Program-made: the position numbers and the translations under genes
Notes under the pieces: model-generated
Database searches by the model: none
The model's input: the letters and a program-made list of their open reading frames with translations, nothing else
Told to the model about the DNA's origin: nothing
NCBI GenBank assembly: GCA_903772945.1
Contig: CAICTM010000263.1
Span: forward strand, 1 to 64,000
Length of the DNA stretch: 64,000 bases
Origin: Seminavis robusta
Taxonomy: Eukaryota > Bacillariophyta > Bacillariophyceae > Naviculales > Naviculaceae
Direction of reading: 5' to 3'
Shown: in pieces, positions 32,956-43,100 of the stretch
Numbering within the stretch: the stretch's first letter is position 1
How the letters are laid out: each line of letters opens with the position of its first letter

Positions 32956-34736
32956 ATGACATCCTATGAAACGCCCACCAACAACTTGGTCGGTCCTCTG
33001 TTGACCGACCTGTATCAGATCACCATGACCTACGCCCACTGGAAGAATAAACGCCACGAAGAGCACTCGGTCTTTGAGTTATTCTTTCGTAAGAATCCGT
33101 TCAAGGGATCTTTCACCCTTTTTTGTGGCCTGGATGAAGTCGTCAAGCATTTGCACGCCTTCAAGTTTTCTCAAGAGGACATTGACTACTTAAAATCCAC
33201 GCCATCCCTGCAGCACTGCGATCCAGGATTCTTTGACTACTTGCTGCAACTCGATTGTTCCAAGACTCAGATCCAAGCCCTGCCGCAGGGATCCTTGGCC
33301 TTTCCACGCGTCCCTTTGGTGATTGTGTCGGGGCCCTTGGGAGTGGGTCAGCTTTTGGAAACAACACTGCTGACACTTATCAATTATCCTAGTTTATTGG
33401 CCACCAATGCGGCTCGTATGGTTCTGCGCGCCCATGATCACGACAATCATCGACCACAATCTGCCGACTTGCCACGGCAATGCCAAAAACAGATTCTATG
33501 TGCCGAATTTGGGTTGCGTCGAGCTCAAGGCCCCGATGGTGGATTCTCGGCCTCCAAATACGCCTTTGTGGGTCTCTTTGCTGCCACGTCCAATGTCAAG
33601 GCCGGGAAAGAGTTGGGCATTCCCATTGTGGGAACTCATGCACATGCCTTTGTGCAATCCTACTTGTCACTAGATGAAGTTCAAGAGCTTACCGTGGCCA
33701 ACAAGAATAGCGGTGGACAAGTCAATCTGTTGGAAAAAGTACTGGAGTACAGAGACAACAAGAATGGAGCCAATTTGGGAGAAGATTTCCAGAAAACCAA
33801 CGATGGAGAACTGGCAGCCTTTATTGCTTATGCGTGTGCCTTTCCCGACTCGTTCCTGTGTTTGGTCGATACCTACGACACTGTCAAGAGCGGCTTGTTG
33901 AACTTTTGCATGGTGTCGTTGGTCCTGGGCGATCTAGGATACACCCCCAAAGGAATTCGTCTGGATTCGGGTGATTTGGCGGCCCTGTCCATGGCCTGTG
34001 CACACAAGTTTGCCGAGTTGGCTAAATCGCAAAATCGCCCCTTCTTTCATGATTTGGACATTGTAGCGAGCAACGACATTAACGAAAAAACACTGGTGAA
34101 ATTGAATCAACAGGGTCACGCAATCACGCTCTATGGTATAGGTACGGCCGTGCGTTGTTGGAAAGACCAAATGCGAATGAATACAAATCTCTTACGGTTG
34201 TTATCATCTTCCTCTTCTGCCTGATAGGTACCAACTTGGTAACGTGCCAAGCTCAGCCGGCCTTGGGATGTGTCTACAAACTAGTGGAACTCAACGGGAA
34301 ACCGCGGCTGAAGCTCTCCCAGGAGATAGCCAAGGTCCTAATTCCGGGGCGAAAACGAGCCTACCGACTTTTCGGGAAAAAGGAAGCACCGTTGTTGGAT
34401 TTAATGGTAGACGCCGACAAGGACGACCCCCCCGAGGCCGGAAAGCCAGTCCTCTGCCGCAATCCATTCCAAGCCATGGATCGTGTCATGGTCACACCAA
34501 GCCGTGTAACTCTGCTGCATGGTGTGTATTTTGACGGAGGCAAGGAGGCGTTAGAGTCAGTGGGAAGCTTACAGGAGAACCGAAACCTTGTGAAGGAACA
34601 GCTGGGGGGCGTTGCCGGCATGGGTATCCTGGACTATGAGGAACCAAAGCAGTACCCTGTGATGGTGTCTGACAATCTGTACAACTTTCTACATACCATG
34701 TGGCAAGAGCAGCTGCCTGTACCCGAGTTGAGTTGA
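32956..34736 (+). CDS. NAPRT: Nicotinate phosphoribosyltransferase, two exons
   Basis: Exons 32956-34141 and 34228-34736 (86-bp intron, phase 1) give 564 residues, normal for the eukaryotic enzyme. It converts nicotinate and PRPP, with ATP, to nicotinate mononucleotide in the Preiss-Handler route to NAD. Signature blocks are LLTDLYQITMTYAHW (about 17), VFELFFRKNPF, EFGLRRAQGPDGGFSASKY (about 185), GIPIVGTHAHAF (the catalytic His region), GIRLDSGDLAALS (about 335) and, across the intron, GIGTNLVTCQAQPALGCVYKLVE. Before EFGLRRAQGP the protein carries a His/Asp/Gln-rich stretch (HDHDNHRPQ) that looks longer than usual. The start at 32956 has a ccaccATG context; an upstream in-frame ATG would add 30 residues. 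Confidence 0.92.
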
Positions 34737-35009
34737 GCATAGCTACGAGACAATCCACTCTCGTCCACTCTCGTCCACGGCCAGTCACATGGAGATGAAC
34801 ATTGCAATCAGCTGTTAGGGGAACTACCGTGTTGTATGTATATAGAAAACCATGGTGGGAACAGCGACCCCAGGGTTCTTGGTGGCCATCGTCCGTCGAT
34901 TAATTTTTACAACGGATGCCGGCAACAGAACACTAGTCTAACTCGATGGGGGCATTTTTCAACAGCTCCAGCACCAACAAGCAGACGATCTACTCTGGCT
35001 ATTAATATG

Positions 35010-35040
<31 letters not shown>

Positions 35041-36047
35041 CTGTTGTTAGATTCTTATTATCTTGGAAACCAACTGCAAGTAGGTGGTTTCACTGTGCAC
35101 TTGAGAGTCTCCTTGAAGGATACAGTATAGATAGTGATGGCTGAGAACAGTCAGGGCTTGGGAAGTCAAAATAGCCCCAATCACCACATACATCCGCACT
35201 TCCACAGCCAGCAACATGGACAGGGAGGGTGTTGGGTTTGCACAAATGTCCCAGGGCAGTCTCAGGGGTCGCGACAAGCTCGAGCGAAACCATTATCCGG
35301 ACAATGGGACGGCTACCCATTTTAACAGTAACCAATCTCCTACCTCTGGCTACCGAAGCCAGCTTCGGAAGCTACCGGTAGGCTACCGGTAGCATAGTCT
35401 TGCTTCGAAGAAATTAGGCGGAGCCGGGATGTGGACATGGCTACCATGCAAGTGTTTGGGGTGGGCTCTTTGATGCACAGTAGGTACGGCACCGAACAGC
35501 AAGCTAGATCTATGGACTGAGCTTGTACCCGGCCAGCAACTCTCAAGGTCTTGCACATTAGACATTCCAAAGACTACCTAGCGTACCGGTGCGCTGCCAC
35601 GTACGGTACGTAGTCTAGGTACGTAGTGCATGTACGTAAAACCACGGTAAACAGGATCGAAAAGCGAATTGTGACTGAATTTTGGCAGGGCCGTGACACA
35701 ATCCGAAGTGAGAAATTTTCAGCTTCACACAAAAGGTGCCAAAGACCGTCCCGAGCATTATTTGTTTTTCATCGTCATCCGCGTCGTGATCCCCAATCGC
35801 CGCAAGAGAAGGCTTGAGCACATCAACCATATCTCGCAGGTATTATTCATTGCTCAAGGTTAGCCTGCTTCCATTATTCAGATTGATTGTTCGAACAGCT
35901 TCCTTCCCTTCCCTTCCTTTTCTTCCGAGCATTAATTTATCTTCCAGCCCCGCCATTATCCATTAACCATTAACCATCGATCGGTAGCATCCATCAACAG
36001 GCAACAATAACCACGATCAAAAAAGTCCCTTCCCCACAAAAGAAAAG
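34737..36047. other. Intergenic, 1.3 kb
   Basis: No gene is supported. A pentanucleotide run (ttttg repeated about five times) lies at 35010-35040. Clustered ACCGGTAG motifs lie at 35370-35395, and cgtacgtagtctaggtacgtag repeats near 35600-35640. The last 100 bases are the pyrimidine-rich leader of the ATPase gene. Confidence 0.45.
35010..35040. repeat. TTTTG microsatellite
   Basis: About five tandem ttttg units run from 35010 to 35040 in an intergenic stretch. Confidence 0.8.
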
Positions 36048-39000
36048 ATGAGCGAATCAAATGCTACTACCGGTACTACGACCGTCTGGTTAACTGTGGA
36101 AGGCATGATGTGCCAGAGAAACTGTGGGTCTACTGTGGAGAATGCACTTCGTGGCGTCCCTGGAGTGTTGGATGCCAAGGCGTCATTTGCTACCTCGTCG
36201 GCGTGGGCTACCCTTGCGGCCGGCACTAACGCCTCGGATGTGGTGGAAGCCGTAGAAGACGTCGGCTTTGATGCCAGCTTGAAAACAACTCGAAAAATCT
36301 ACTGTCAAGTGGAGGGAATGATGTGTCAGCGCAACTGCGGAAGTACCGTTCAGAATGCACTCCTTCAAACAGAGGGAGTCCTGTCGGCGGAAGCCTCGTT
36401 TCGCCACAGCCAAGCATGGGCCGAAGTGGCCATTAACAACAACAACAACAACAACAGTATGGAACAAGAAGTCGTCGATGCCATTGAATGTGTCGGATTT
36501 GATGCCGCTCTGCTTTCCGAAGAAGAGGCACTCCAACAACAAAAAGAAAACGATAACCAGCAACCATCCAATCCAACTCCACTGTTACAACAAGAAATAG
36601 AAGAATCCAGTCCCAACAGCGACAATCCCAATGTCATTATTTTGTCGGTGGAAGGAATGAGCTGCGCCGTTTGTACTGGAAAAGTAGAACGATGTCTGTT
36701 AAAAGTGCCCGGTGTCGCCACGGCATTTGTCAGTTTGGCCACACATCGTGCCGAAATCACATTCAACCACGTCGACGAAGATGGCATTGAACAATTGGCA
36801 CAAGAAGCACAGCAGCATGTGGAAAAATTGGGATATCCCAGTCAAGTTCTCAGTGCGGGAGGCGGCAATTCCATGACACTCGAAGACAATGCCAAAACTC
36901 TGGAAAACGCCAAACATTCGGAATTGGTGGCCTGGCGAAATTTGTTGATATTGGCAGTCTCCCTCTTGATACCCATGCTATGGCTCAAGAGAAGCATGGC
37001 ACACATGAAACTACACGCCATGAAAATGGACCATCATGGTCCTACCATTTCTCATGGGAATGAACAAGAAGAGGGAGATCTCTTTCACAACAGCAACAAC
37101 AATTATACCATCACCACGGAACAACTAAACAACAACAACACTACTTCCATGGAATTATTGGATGAAGACGCCCCCATGGCTCCCATCAACTATCATTTAT
37201 CCACCACATGCGGACAATACATGCTCGCCATGGCCATTCTCGCGATTCTATCACAAACACTCGTCGGATATCGATACTACCGAGCCGCGTGGCATGCCGG
37301 AAGAGACTTTGGAATGGACTTTTTGGTAGTACTGGGCACTACGGCCAATCTCGTGTACAGTCTCTGTGTTTGGTTTTGGCTCTTGGTAGAAGCCCACGCC
37401 GCTGTGGCTCCCGACAATACGGCACTCGAACCAACCTTTGGAACGGGAACCATGCTATTGACATTTGTCACGTTTGGAAAATTCTTGGAAGCCTATGCCA
37501 AGGGGAAAACGTCCTCGGCATTGGAGGCATTGATGAAGTTGCAACCATCGTGGGCCAGTCGCGTCGTCAAGGGGATGGAAGGCTGGCAAGACACCACCAT
37601 TGTTAGTGATCGAGCATCGATGCCAATAGAAGAAGAACCACCACAGCCGTTGCAGCTGTCGGCGTTGGAGACGGAAGAAGTGTCTGCCTGGGATGTTCGA
37701 ATTGGAGATTATCTCAGAGTGTTGCCAGGAGCCAGAATTCCCGCCGATGGCGTCATTGTGGCGCTTTCCTCCTCCTCTTCTTCCTCCGGAAAGACTTTGA
37801 ACGATGCACCCAGCAAACAACAAACCCAACAAGCGGTTGCCTACATTGACGAATCGGCCTTTTCGGGAGAGCCATTTCCTGTTCCCAAATCTATTGGTGA
37901 ATCGGTCTACGGATCGTCTGTCAATCAACTCTCCGTCCTTGTGATTCGGGTCACTGCGTGCGGTTCCAACTCGGTACTGGCCAAAATCGTGAGACTCATG
38001 GAAGACGCTCAGAGGCAAAAGGCTCCCATTCAAGCGCTCGCCGATCGAATTGCGTCCATTTTTGCTCCGGCTGTCATGGGACTTGCCGCCATGACATTTT
38101 TGTTCTGGGTGGTGCTGGACTGTGATGCCGATACCAACCAAGAACGATTGGTCATGGCATTTTTGTCCGCCATCAGTGTCATTGTCGTTGCCTGTCCATG
38201 TGCACTAGGCTTGGCCACTCCGACTGCGGTCATGGTGGGGACGGGTGTTGGGGCTTCTCAAGGACTACTGATCAAAGGTGGCTCTGTGTTGGAAGAGATG
38301 CAAGGCATTGACACTTTTGTATTTGATAAAACAGGCACGCTAACCACGGGCAAAGCTGTTTTGGGGGAACACAGAGAGCTGGTTCAAGACCCCCAAGATC
38401 CTTTGCTGCAGCATTTGCCATCCAAGGTACTGTCGCGATCAGCTCCTAAAAACTCCAAGGGAGAACAAAAGGGGCACAATCTGGCGTTGTGGCTGGCATC
38501 TTGTGCTGAACAACAGAGCGAACATCCATTGGCGAAGGCGGTTGTCAATGCGGCCAAGAGTCAATGGGGAGGCAATGTAACCTGCTCGCACGAAGGTGTG
38601 ACAGTGGAAGACTTCTCCGTCACACCAGGATCAGGCGTTGAATGTGTCGTTTCCAAACCACACTGGGGTACCTTCACGGTCCGCGTCGGCAACAAACAGT
38701 GGGCACAAGAAACGGTTCAGTCTGGCGCGTTAGTGTCATCCAAGGACACTACTGGCGATCAAGAGATCGCCGAGTTACGTCGACTGGGACAAATCGGGGT
38801 ATATGTCAGTGTCTTGGAGTCTGAAGCAATGCCCGACCTTTTGTCGTCGTCGCCCGTCAAAACCGGTCAGCGACAGAGGCGTGTGGTTGGTGTTTTAGGA
38901 ATCGTTGACCCAATCAGGGAGCAAGCGAAATCGACCGTCGCAGCCTTGCAAAAGCTGGGAATTGATGTCTTTCTGTTGACTGGTGACCATGTCACAACGG

Positions 39001-39695
39001 CGAAGGCAGTGGCTCGGCAAGTGGGAATCAAGGAGGAAAACGTCTGTGCTGGAGTCAAACCTGAAGAAAAAGCTGAGTACGTAACCAAGCTTCAAGCCAG
39101 AAGGGGCTGGTCCTCTGAGGCGGTTAGAAACAGAGGGGGCGAAACGAGTGAAGGGGCATGTTCTCGCGTTGGCTTTGTGGGTGACGGTATTAACGACTCC
39201 ATTGCGCTGGCACGTGCCAACGTTGGGGTTGCGATTGGTGCTGGAACAGAAGTTGCTGTGGAAGCAGCTGACATTGTTCTGGTCCGATCCAACCTACACG
39301 ACGTCGTCATTGCGCTCCATCTGTCACGGGTCGTCTTTCGGCGGATCCGAATGAACTTTATTTGGGCCATGGCATACAATTTGCTTGCATTGCCTTTTGC
39401 TGCGGGAATCTTGTACCCTTTTACCCACTTTTGCTTGCCTCCGGAGTACGCTGGATTGATGATGGCATTTTCTTCCGTGAGTGTTGTAACATCCAGTTTG
39501 CTTCTCCGAAACTACACACGTCCGTCTATTCTCGAGGACGGGACTCTTGAGGGTGGATCAGGACTACTGCAAGTTCTCATGCACCCATGCGACCGGCAGA
39601 GACCATCGTCTCGAAATGCTGCTGTTTGGAAATCTTTGCATGAATACCAAACTGTGCACGACGATGAAGCCGATCACGAACTCGAACTGGTTTGA
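36048..39695 (+). CDS. Copper-transporting P1B-type ATPase with three heavy-metal-binding domains
   Basis: The 1215-residue single-exon protein pumps Cu(I) out of the cytosol or into the secretory pathway. Three HMA domains lead it. The first two (about 12-80 and 83-165) carry GMMCQRNCGSTV, with CxxxC spacing; the third (about 197-270) has the usual GMSCAVC (CxxC). A Met/His-rich loop (MKLHAMKMDHHG, about 320) follows the first membrane helix. Later come SAFSGEPFPVP (actuator, SGE where TGE is usual), CPCALGLATPTA in the metal channel (about 714), DKTGTLT (phosphorylation, about 760), SEHPLAKAV (about 824, nucleotide-binding HP) and GDGINDSIAL (about 1045). All catalytic motifs are present, so it should be active. 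A 265-bp piece of its catalytic loop is copied downstream at 39822. Confidence 0.93.
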   Translation: MSESNATTGTTTVWLTVEGMMCQRNCGSTVENALRGVPGVLDAKASFATSSAWATLAAGTNASDVVEAVEDVGFDASLKTTRKIYCQVEGMMCQRNCGSTVQNALLQTEGVLSAEASFRHSQAWAEVAINNNNNNNSMEQEVVDAIECVGFDAALLSEEEALQQQKENDNQQPSNPTPLLQQEIEESSPNSDNPNVIILSVEGMSCAVCTGKVERCLLKVPGVATAFVSLATHRAEITFNHVDEDGIEQLAQEAQQHVEKLGYPSQVLSAGGGNSMTLEDNAKTLENAKHSELVAWRNLLILAVSLLIPMLWLKRSMAHMKLHAMKMDHHGPTISHGNEQEEGDLFHNSNNNYTITTEQLNNNNTTSMELLDEDAPMAPINYHLSTTCGQYMLAMAILAILSQTLVGYRYYRAAWHAGRDFGMDFLVVLGTTANLVYSLCVWFWLLVEAHAAVAPDNTALEPTFGTGTMLLTFVTFGKFLEAYAKGKTSSALEALMKLQPSWASRVVKGMEGWQDTTIVSDRASMPIEEEPPQPLQLSALETEEVSAWDVRIGDYLRVLPGARIPADGVIVALSSSSSSSGKTLNDAPSKQQTQQAVAYIDESAFSGEPFPVPKSIGESVYGSSVNQLSVLVIRVTACGSNSVLAKIVRLMEDAQRQKAPIQALADRIASIFAPAVMGLAAMTFLFWVVLDCDADTNQERLVMAFLSAISVIVVACPCALGLATPTAVMVGTGVGASQGLLIKGGSVLEEMQGIDTFVFDKTGTLTTGKAVLGEHRELVQDPQDPLLQHLPSKVLSRSAPKNSKGEQKGHNLALWLASCAEQQSEHPLAKAVVNAAKSQWGGNVTCSHEGVTVEDFSVTPGSGVECVVSKPHWGTFTVRVGNKQWAQETVQSGALVSSKDTTGDQEIAELRRLGQIGVYVSVLESEAMPDLLSSSPVKTGQRQRRVVGVLGIVDPIREQAKSTVAALQKLGIDVFLLTGDHVTTAKAVARQVGIKEENVCAGVKPEEKAEYVTKLQARRGWSSEAVRNRGGETSEGACSRVGFVGDGINDSIALARANVGVAIGAGTEVAVEAADIVLVRSNLHDVVIALHLSRVVFRRIRMNFIWAMAYNLLALPFAAGILYPFTHFCLPPEYAGLMMAFSSVSVVTSSLLLRNYTRPSILEDGTLEGGSGLLQVLMHPCDRQRPSSRNAAVWKSLHEYQTVHDDEADHELELV

Positions 39696-39734
39696 GAGTT
39701 ACTGCTCAAACTTGTTTCCAAGGTAGCCATGATA

Positions 39735-39821
39735 GCTATCCCTAAAAACTACATAACATCTACATGTACCCTGGTAACACAGTACCTGTCAAAGGTCTTA
39801 ACGAGCTAATAAGCCCTACTG
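39735..39821. repeat. Direct repeat R1 (left)
   Basis: About 87 bases beginning gctatccctaa and ending cctactgac. They match 40086-40175 with scattered mismatches and small indels. The right copy runs into the last codons of the RRP5 gene, so this left copy carries a mutated duplicate of that gene end. Confidence 0.75.
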
Positions 39822-40086
39822 ACAGGCACTCTCACCATGGGCAAAGCGGTTCTGGGCGAACACAGAGAGCTGGTTCAAGACCCCCAAGTTCCTTTGCTGC
39901 AGCATTTGCCATCCAAGGTACTGTCGCGATCAGCTCCTAAAAACTCCAAGGGAGAACAAAAGGGGCACAATCTGGCTTTGTGGCTGGCATCTTGTGCTGA
40001 ACAACAGAGCGAACATCCATTGGCGAAGGCGGTTGTCAATGCGGCCAAGAGTCAATGGGGAGGCGATGTAACCTGCTCGCACGAAG
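39822..40086 (+). pseudogene. Truncated duplicate of the copper ATPase catalytic loop
   Basis: These 265 bases align without gaps to 38331-38595 inside the ATPase gene, at a constant offset of 1491 bases. I count nine mismatches (about 97% identity). The copy spans from just after the DKTGT motif through SEHPLAKAV to VTCSHE. It has an in-frame ATG at 39837 created by substitution, but lacks everything needed for an ATPase, so it is a non-functional fragment. It lies between two roughly 88-bp direct repeats. Confidence 0.85.
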
Positions 40087-40175
40087 CTATCCCTAACAAC
40101 AACATAACAACTACATATATGTACATGGTAACGCAGCACCTTTCAAAGGTCTTGACGACCTATTAAGACCTACTG
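40086..40175. repeat. Direct repeat R2 (right), overlapping the RRP5 3' end
   Basis: About 90 bases beginning gctatccctaac and ending cctactgac, the partner of 39735-39821. The last 13 bases include the RRP5 stop codon and final codons, so this is probably the original copy. Confidence 0.75.
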
Positions 40176-43100
40176 ACGAAGGCTTTGGCTGCCTCCTTTA
40201 CGTGCTCTTGGGTATCGCTCGTGCCGTGCTCCTCTTCGAGCTTGTACCATTTCTTGAAGAGACTCTTCATCTGTTTGTCGGATAGCTTTCTGGGAGTGCC
40301 CCCTTGAGGGTTCACAATCTTCTCGAATAGGGCTCTTGCCATCTCCATGGAACCATGTTTCACTTCCTTGTCAGCGTAAACAAAGGCAAGGTCGAGTCGC
40401 TTTGGATGCTTCAGGATAACCCCGTCAAAGATGGTTCTTGCGCGCTCTGCGCTGCCAAACTCAAACTCCAGCTGAGCGAATCTCGACATGGTTTCAACGT
40501 GCTTGTAATCTGGAAGCGACTTCAATGAGCGTCTTAGGCGGTCATGGGCTTCCTTGTGCCGGCCTCCCCGAAGCAAATACTGCAAATGGGCGATCCAAAC
40601 CTGCTTTTTCGATTTGAACTTCTTGCACATTTTGGCAAACATCTCGTCTGCACGCAAGACAGTTTCTGGCGACGAAGCATTCACTTCCTTTGCCAGCATT
40701 TCACAAGCACGCAAATAGACTTGCTTTGGGTTGTTTTGCTGACAAGCACGGTCGATTGCTGAGGTGAAGCTAGCGGGGCTTCCGTACTTGAGCTCCAACG
40801 CAAGAAGAGCGCACCAAACGTTCAACTTTTCCCGCTCTTGACTGAATTCAATTCTGGCGAAGGCCCTCTCGGCCACAGCACGAGCTGCAGGGATGTCCAC
40901 CAGCGCCAGATGAAATGCCATGTATCGAATCCATATCTCACTTGAATTGGGGCTGCCGCTCAGAAGACGCTCGAAGTCGGCTGCTGTCTCGGGGTTGTCG
41001 TCGGCTGTACCATCTGCCAGCGCTGTTTCGCGGCGGGAGATCTCTTGCTCTTCGCGTCGCTTCTGTGCCTGTTTTTTTCTAGACTTGTGAGATGTGGATG
41101 ATGCCAGCGCATCGTCATCCTCTGAATCGTCCTCATCTGATTCAGAGTCACTATCAGCAGCTCTTTTCTTTGCAAGTTGCGATGCGTTAGCACTCCAGTC
41201 AAAGCCCACATCAGTGTCCATCATCTGAGCATCAGATGTTTTGGATTCAGCAGGTGCGTCGTCGTCATCGTCCGACTCGCTGCTACTGCTGGAATCATCC
41301 TGATTGTCGTCTCCGCTGCTGCTGGAGTCATCGTCAGAGCCTTCCTTTTTCGCACCCGCCAGAGACTTTGCCAACTTGGATGCATAATCCGGGTCGTCAG
41401 AGTCCACTTCAAGCGCTTCACGTGCGTCGGGCATCTCCGTGTCTCCCTCCTCATCATCATCCGAGGCAGCTTCTTCAAGGGTATCATCATCAGAATCTTC
41501 ATCATCTGCGAAGTGGCTAGCCTTCATACTGAAACCGATCTTCTTATCTTCTTCATCTTTTCTGATGACAAGCACTTTCACAAGATCGCCGGGGTCGTAG
41601 AACTTTGAGGCATTCTTGACGTATTTGTCACTGCATTCACTCTTGTGGACCAGCCCAGAAACCTTGCTGTTGTTCAAGCGGACAAAGACTCCATAGTCCT
41701 CCACGCGAGTGACGATTCCTTTGTGTTTACTTTGCAATTCGACATCCTCAAACTGGAGCTCTTCACTTTCTAGCACACTCGATTCGCGCAGGTCTAGATC
41801 CACCGTGGTTCTTTTTTGTTTCTTGCCTGTGGCTTCCCTGACTGCCTTAACCTTGCCGACGACAAGCCTGCCAGGAGGAAATATAGCTGCTGGGTTTGGC
41901 AAAAAGTCATCAGCTAACTCCTTGATGATAACCCTGCCTTCCACGGTGCGTGATACGCGGACGAAGCAACCGCTCTTGTTCGTGACAGCCACATATGCGT
42001 GGCACATCTCCCCTTCTTCAGGGACATCGTCATCTTCGAGGTCCCCCTCAATGCGGCTTGATCTGAGGCTCACATCGACCAACGGAAGGGAGGACTTGCT
42101 TTCGAGTACTCGACAAGATACATACTTCCCGTTTGCAAAGGGCTCATCCGACAACAAGCTTCTGTGCCACAACAACAAAAAGAAGTTAGTAAAATAATGT
42201 GAATGGTCCTTCATCGCGACACATGATCGAAGACATAGTGCCCCTCCACACGGACTGCCAGATTGCTGTTTGCACACTTCAGCTCGCACAGAGCTAGATT
42301 TCACAGTCAAGATGAAAGAGGACACTTGACCGTTCCATCGGTGCATTTCAAACCCGATGCAAGGGTGGCTTACCTTCGCGTGTCCTTGCTTGGGGATGAT
42401 TCCTCTTCACCATCTGCGTCGCTTTCACCAGAAACTACAGCGGCATCCGTTCCCTCATGGCTTCGACCAGCACTGCTTCCAAGCGGCATGTTGGTCCATT
42501 CATCCATTTCCTCAAGCTCAGAAATGCAGCACCGTGCAACATAACCGCCCCGAAGTTCCAGCATAAGCGATGGGGCGTTTATTTGCTTCAACGCGCGTTG
42601 GATGCGACCGACGACCAGTTCTCCCCGAGCAGGCTTCGAAATGCCGGAAGGCTTGTCTGACAGCATCGAAAGGTAAACTCTACTAGAGTCATCGTGATCG
42701 ACTTTTACCAGCCGAGAAGAACCAGTTGCTTGAGATGTTCGCTTATGCCAACGTTGCTTGTCAATAACGGTGCAACTGAGGCGCGCACCGACGGGAATGT
42801 GGGAGGCCAGGTTGTTCAAAATCTCAGCATCGGTCGAGCATTCGAAACCAGGAACGAAACCACTGAGTTTTGGGGCCAATTCCACGCAAACTCCGCCATT
42901 GAAATGAGAAACTTGCTTGACAATCACTGATACTTTCCGTCCAAGCGGCAGATGCCCACGACGAACTCTTTGTCCCATTAGCTTCTTGCTTGTCACGATG
43001 CCTGCATCGTCCTCGTCATCATCATCATCCTGGGATTCTTTGACCTTTCCTTTGTTGGTCAATTCCACATCGTAGACGTCGCCTTTCACATGCACAGAAA

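Noticed and set aside
34836-35335. Overlapping frames on both strands around the TTTTG run
   Set aside because: Each is under 105 codons, none has motifs, and they conflict with each other.
39837-40166. Small gene starting at the new ATG in the ATPase duplicate
   Set aside because: It encodes only a broken piece of the catalytic loop followed by repeat R2; no sign of independent function.
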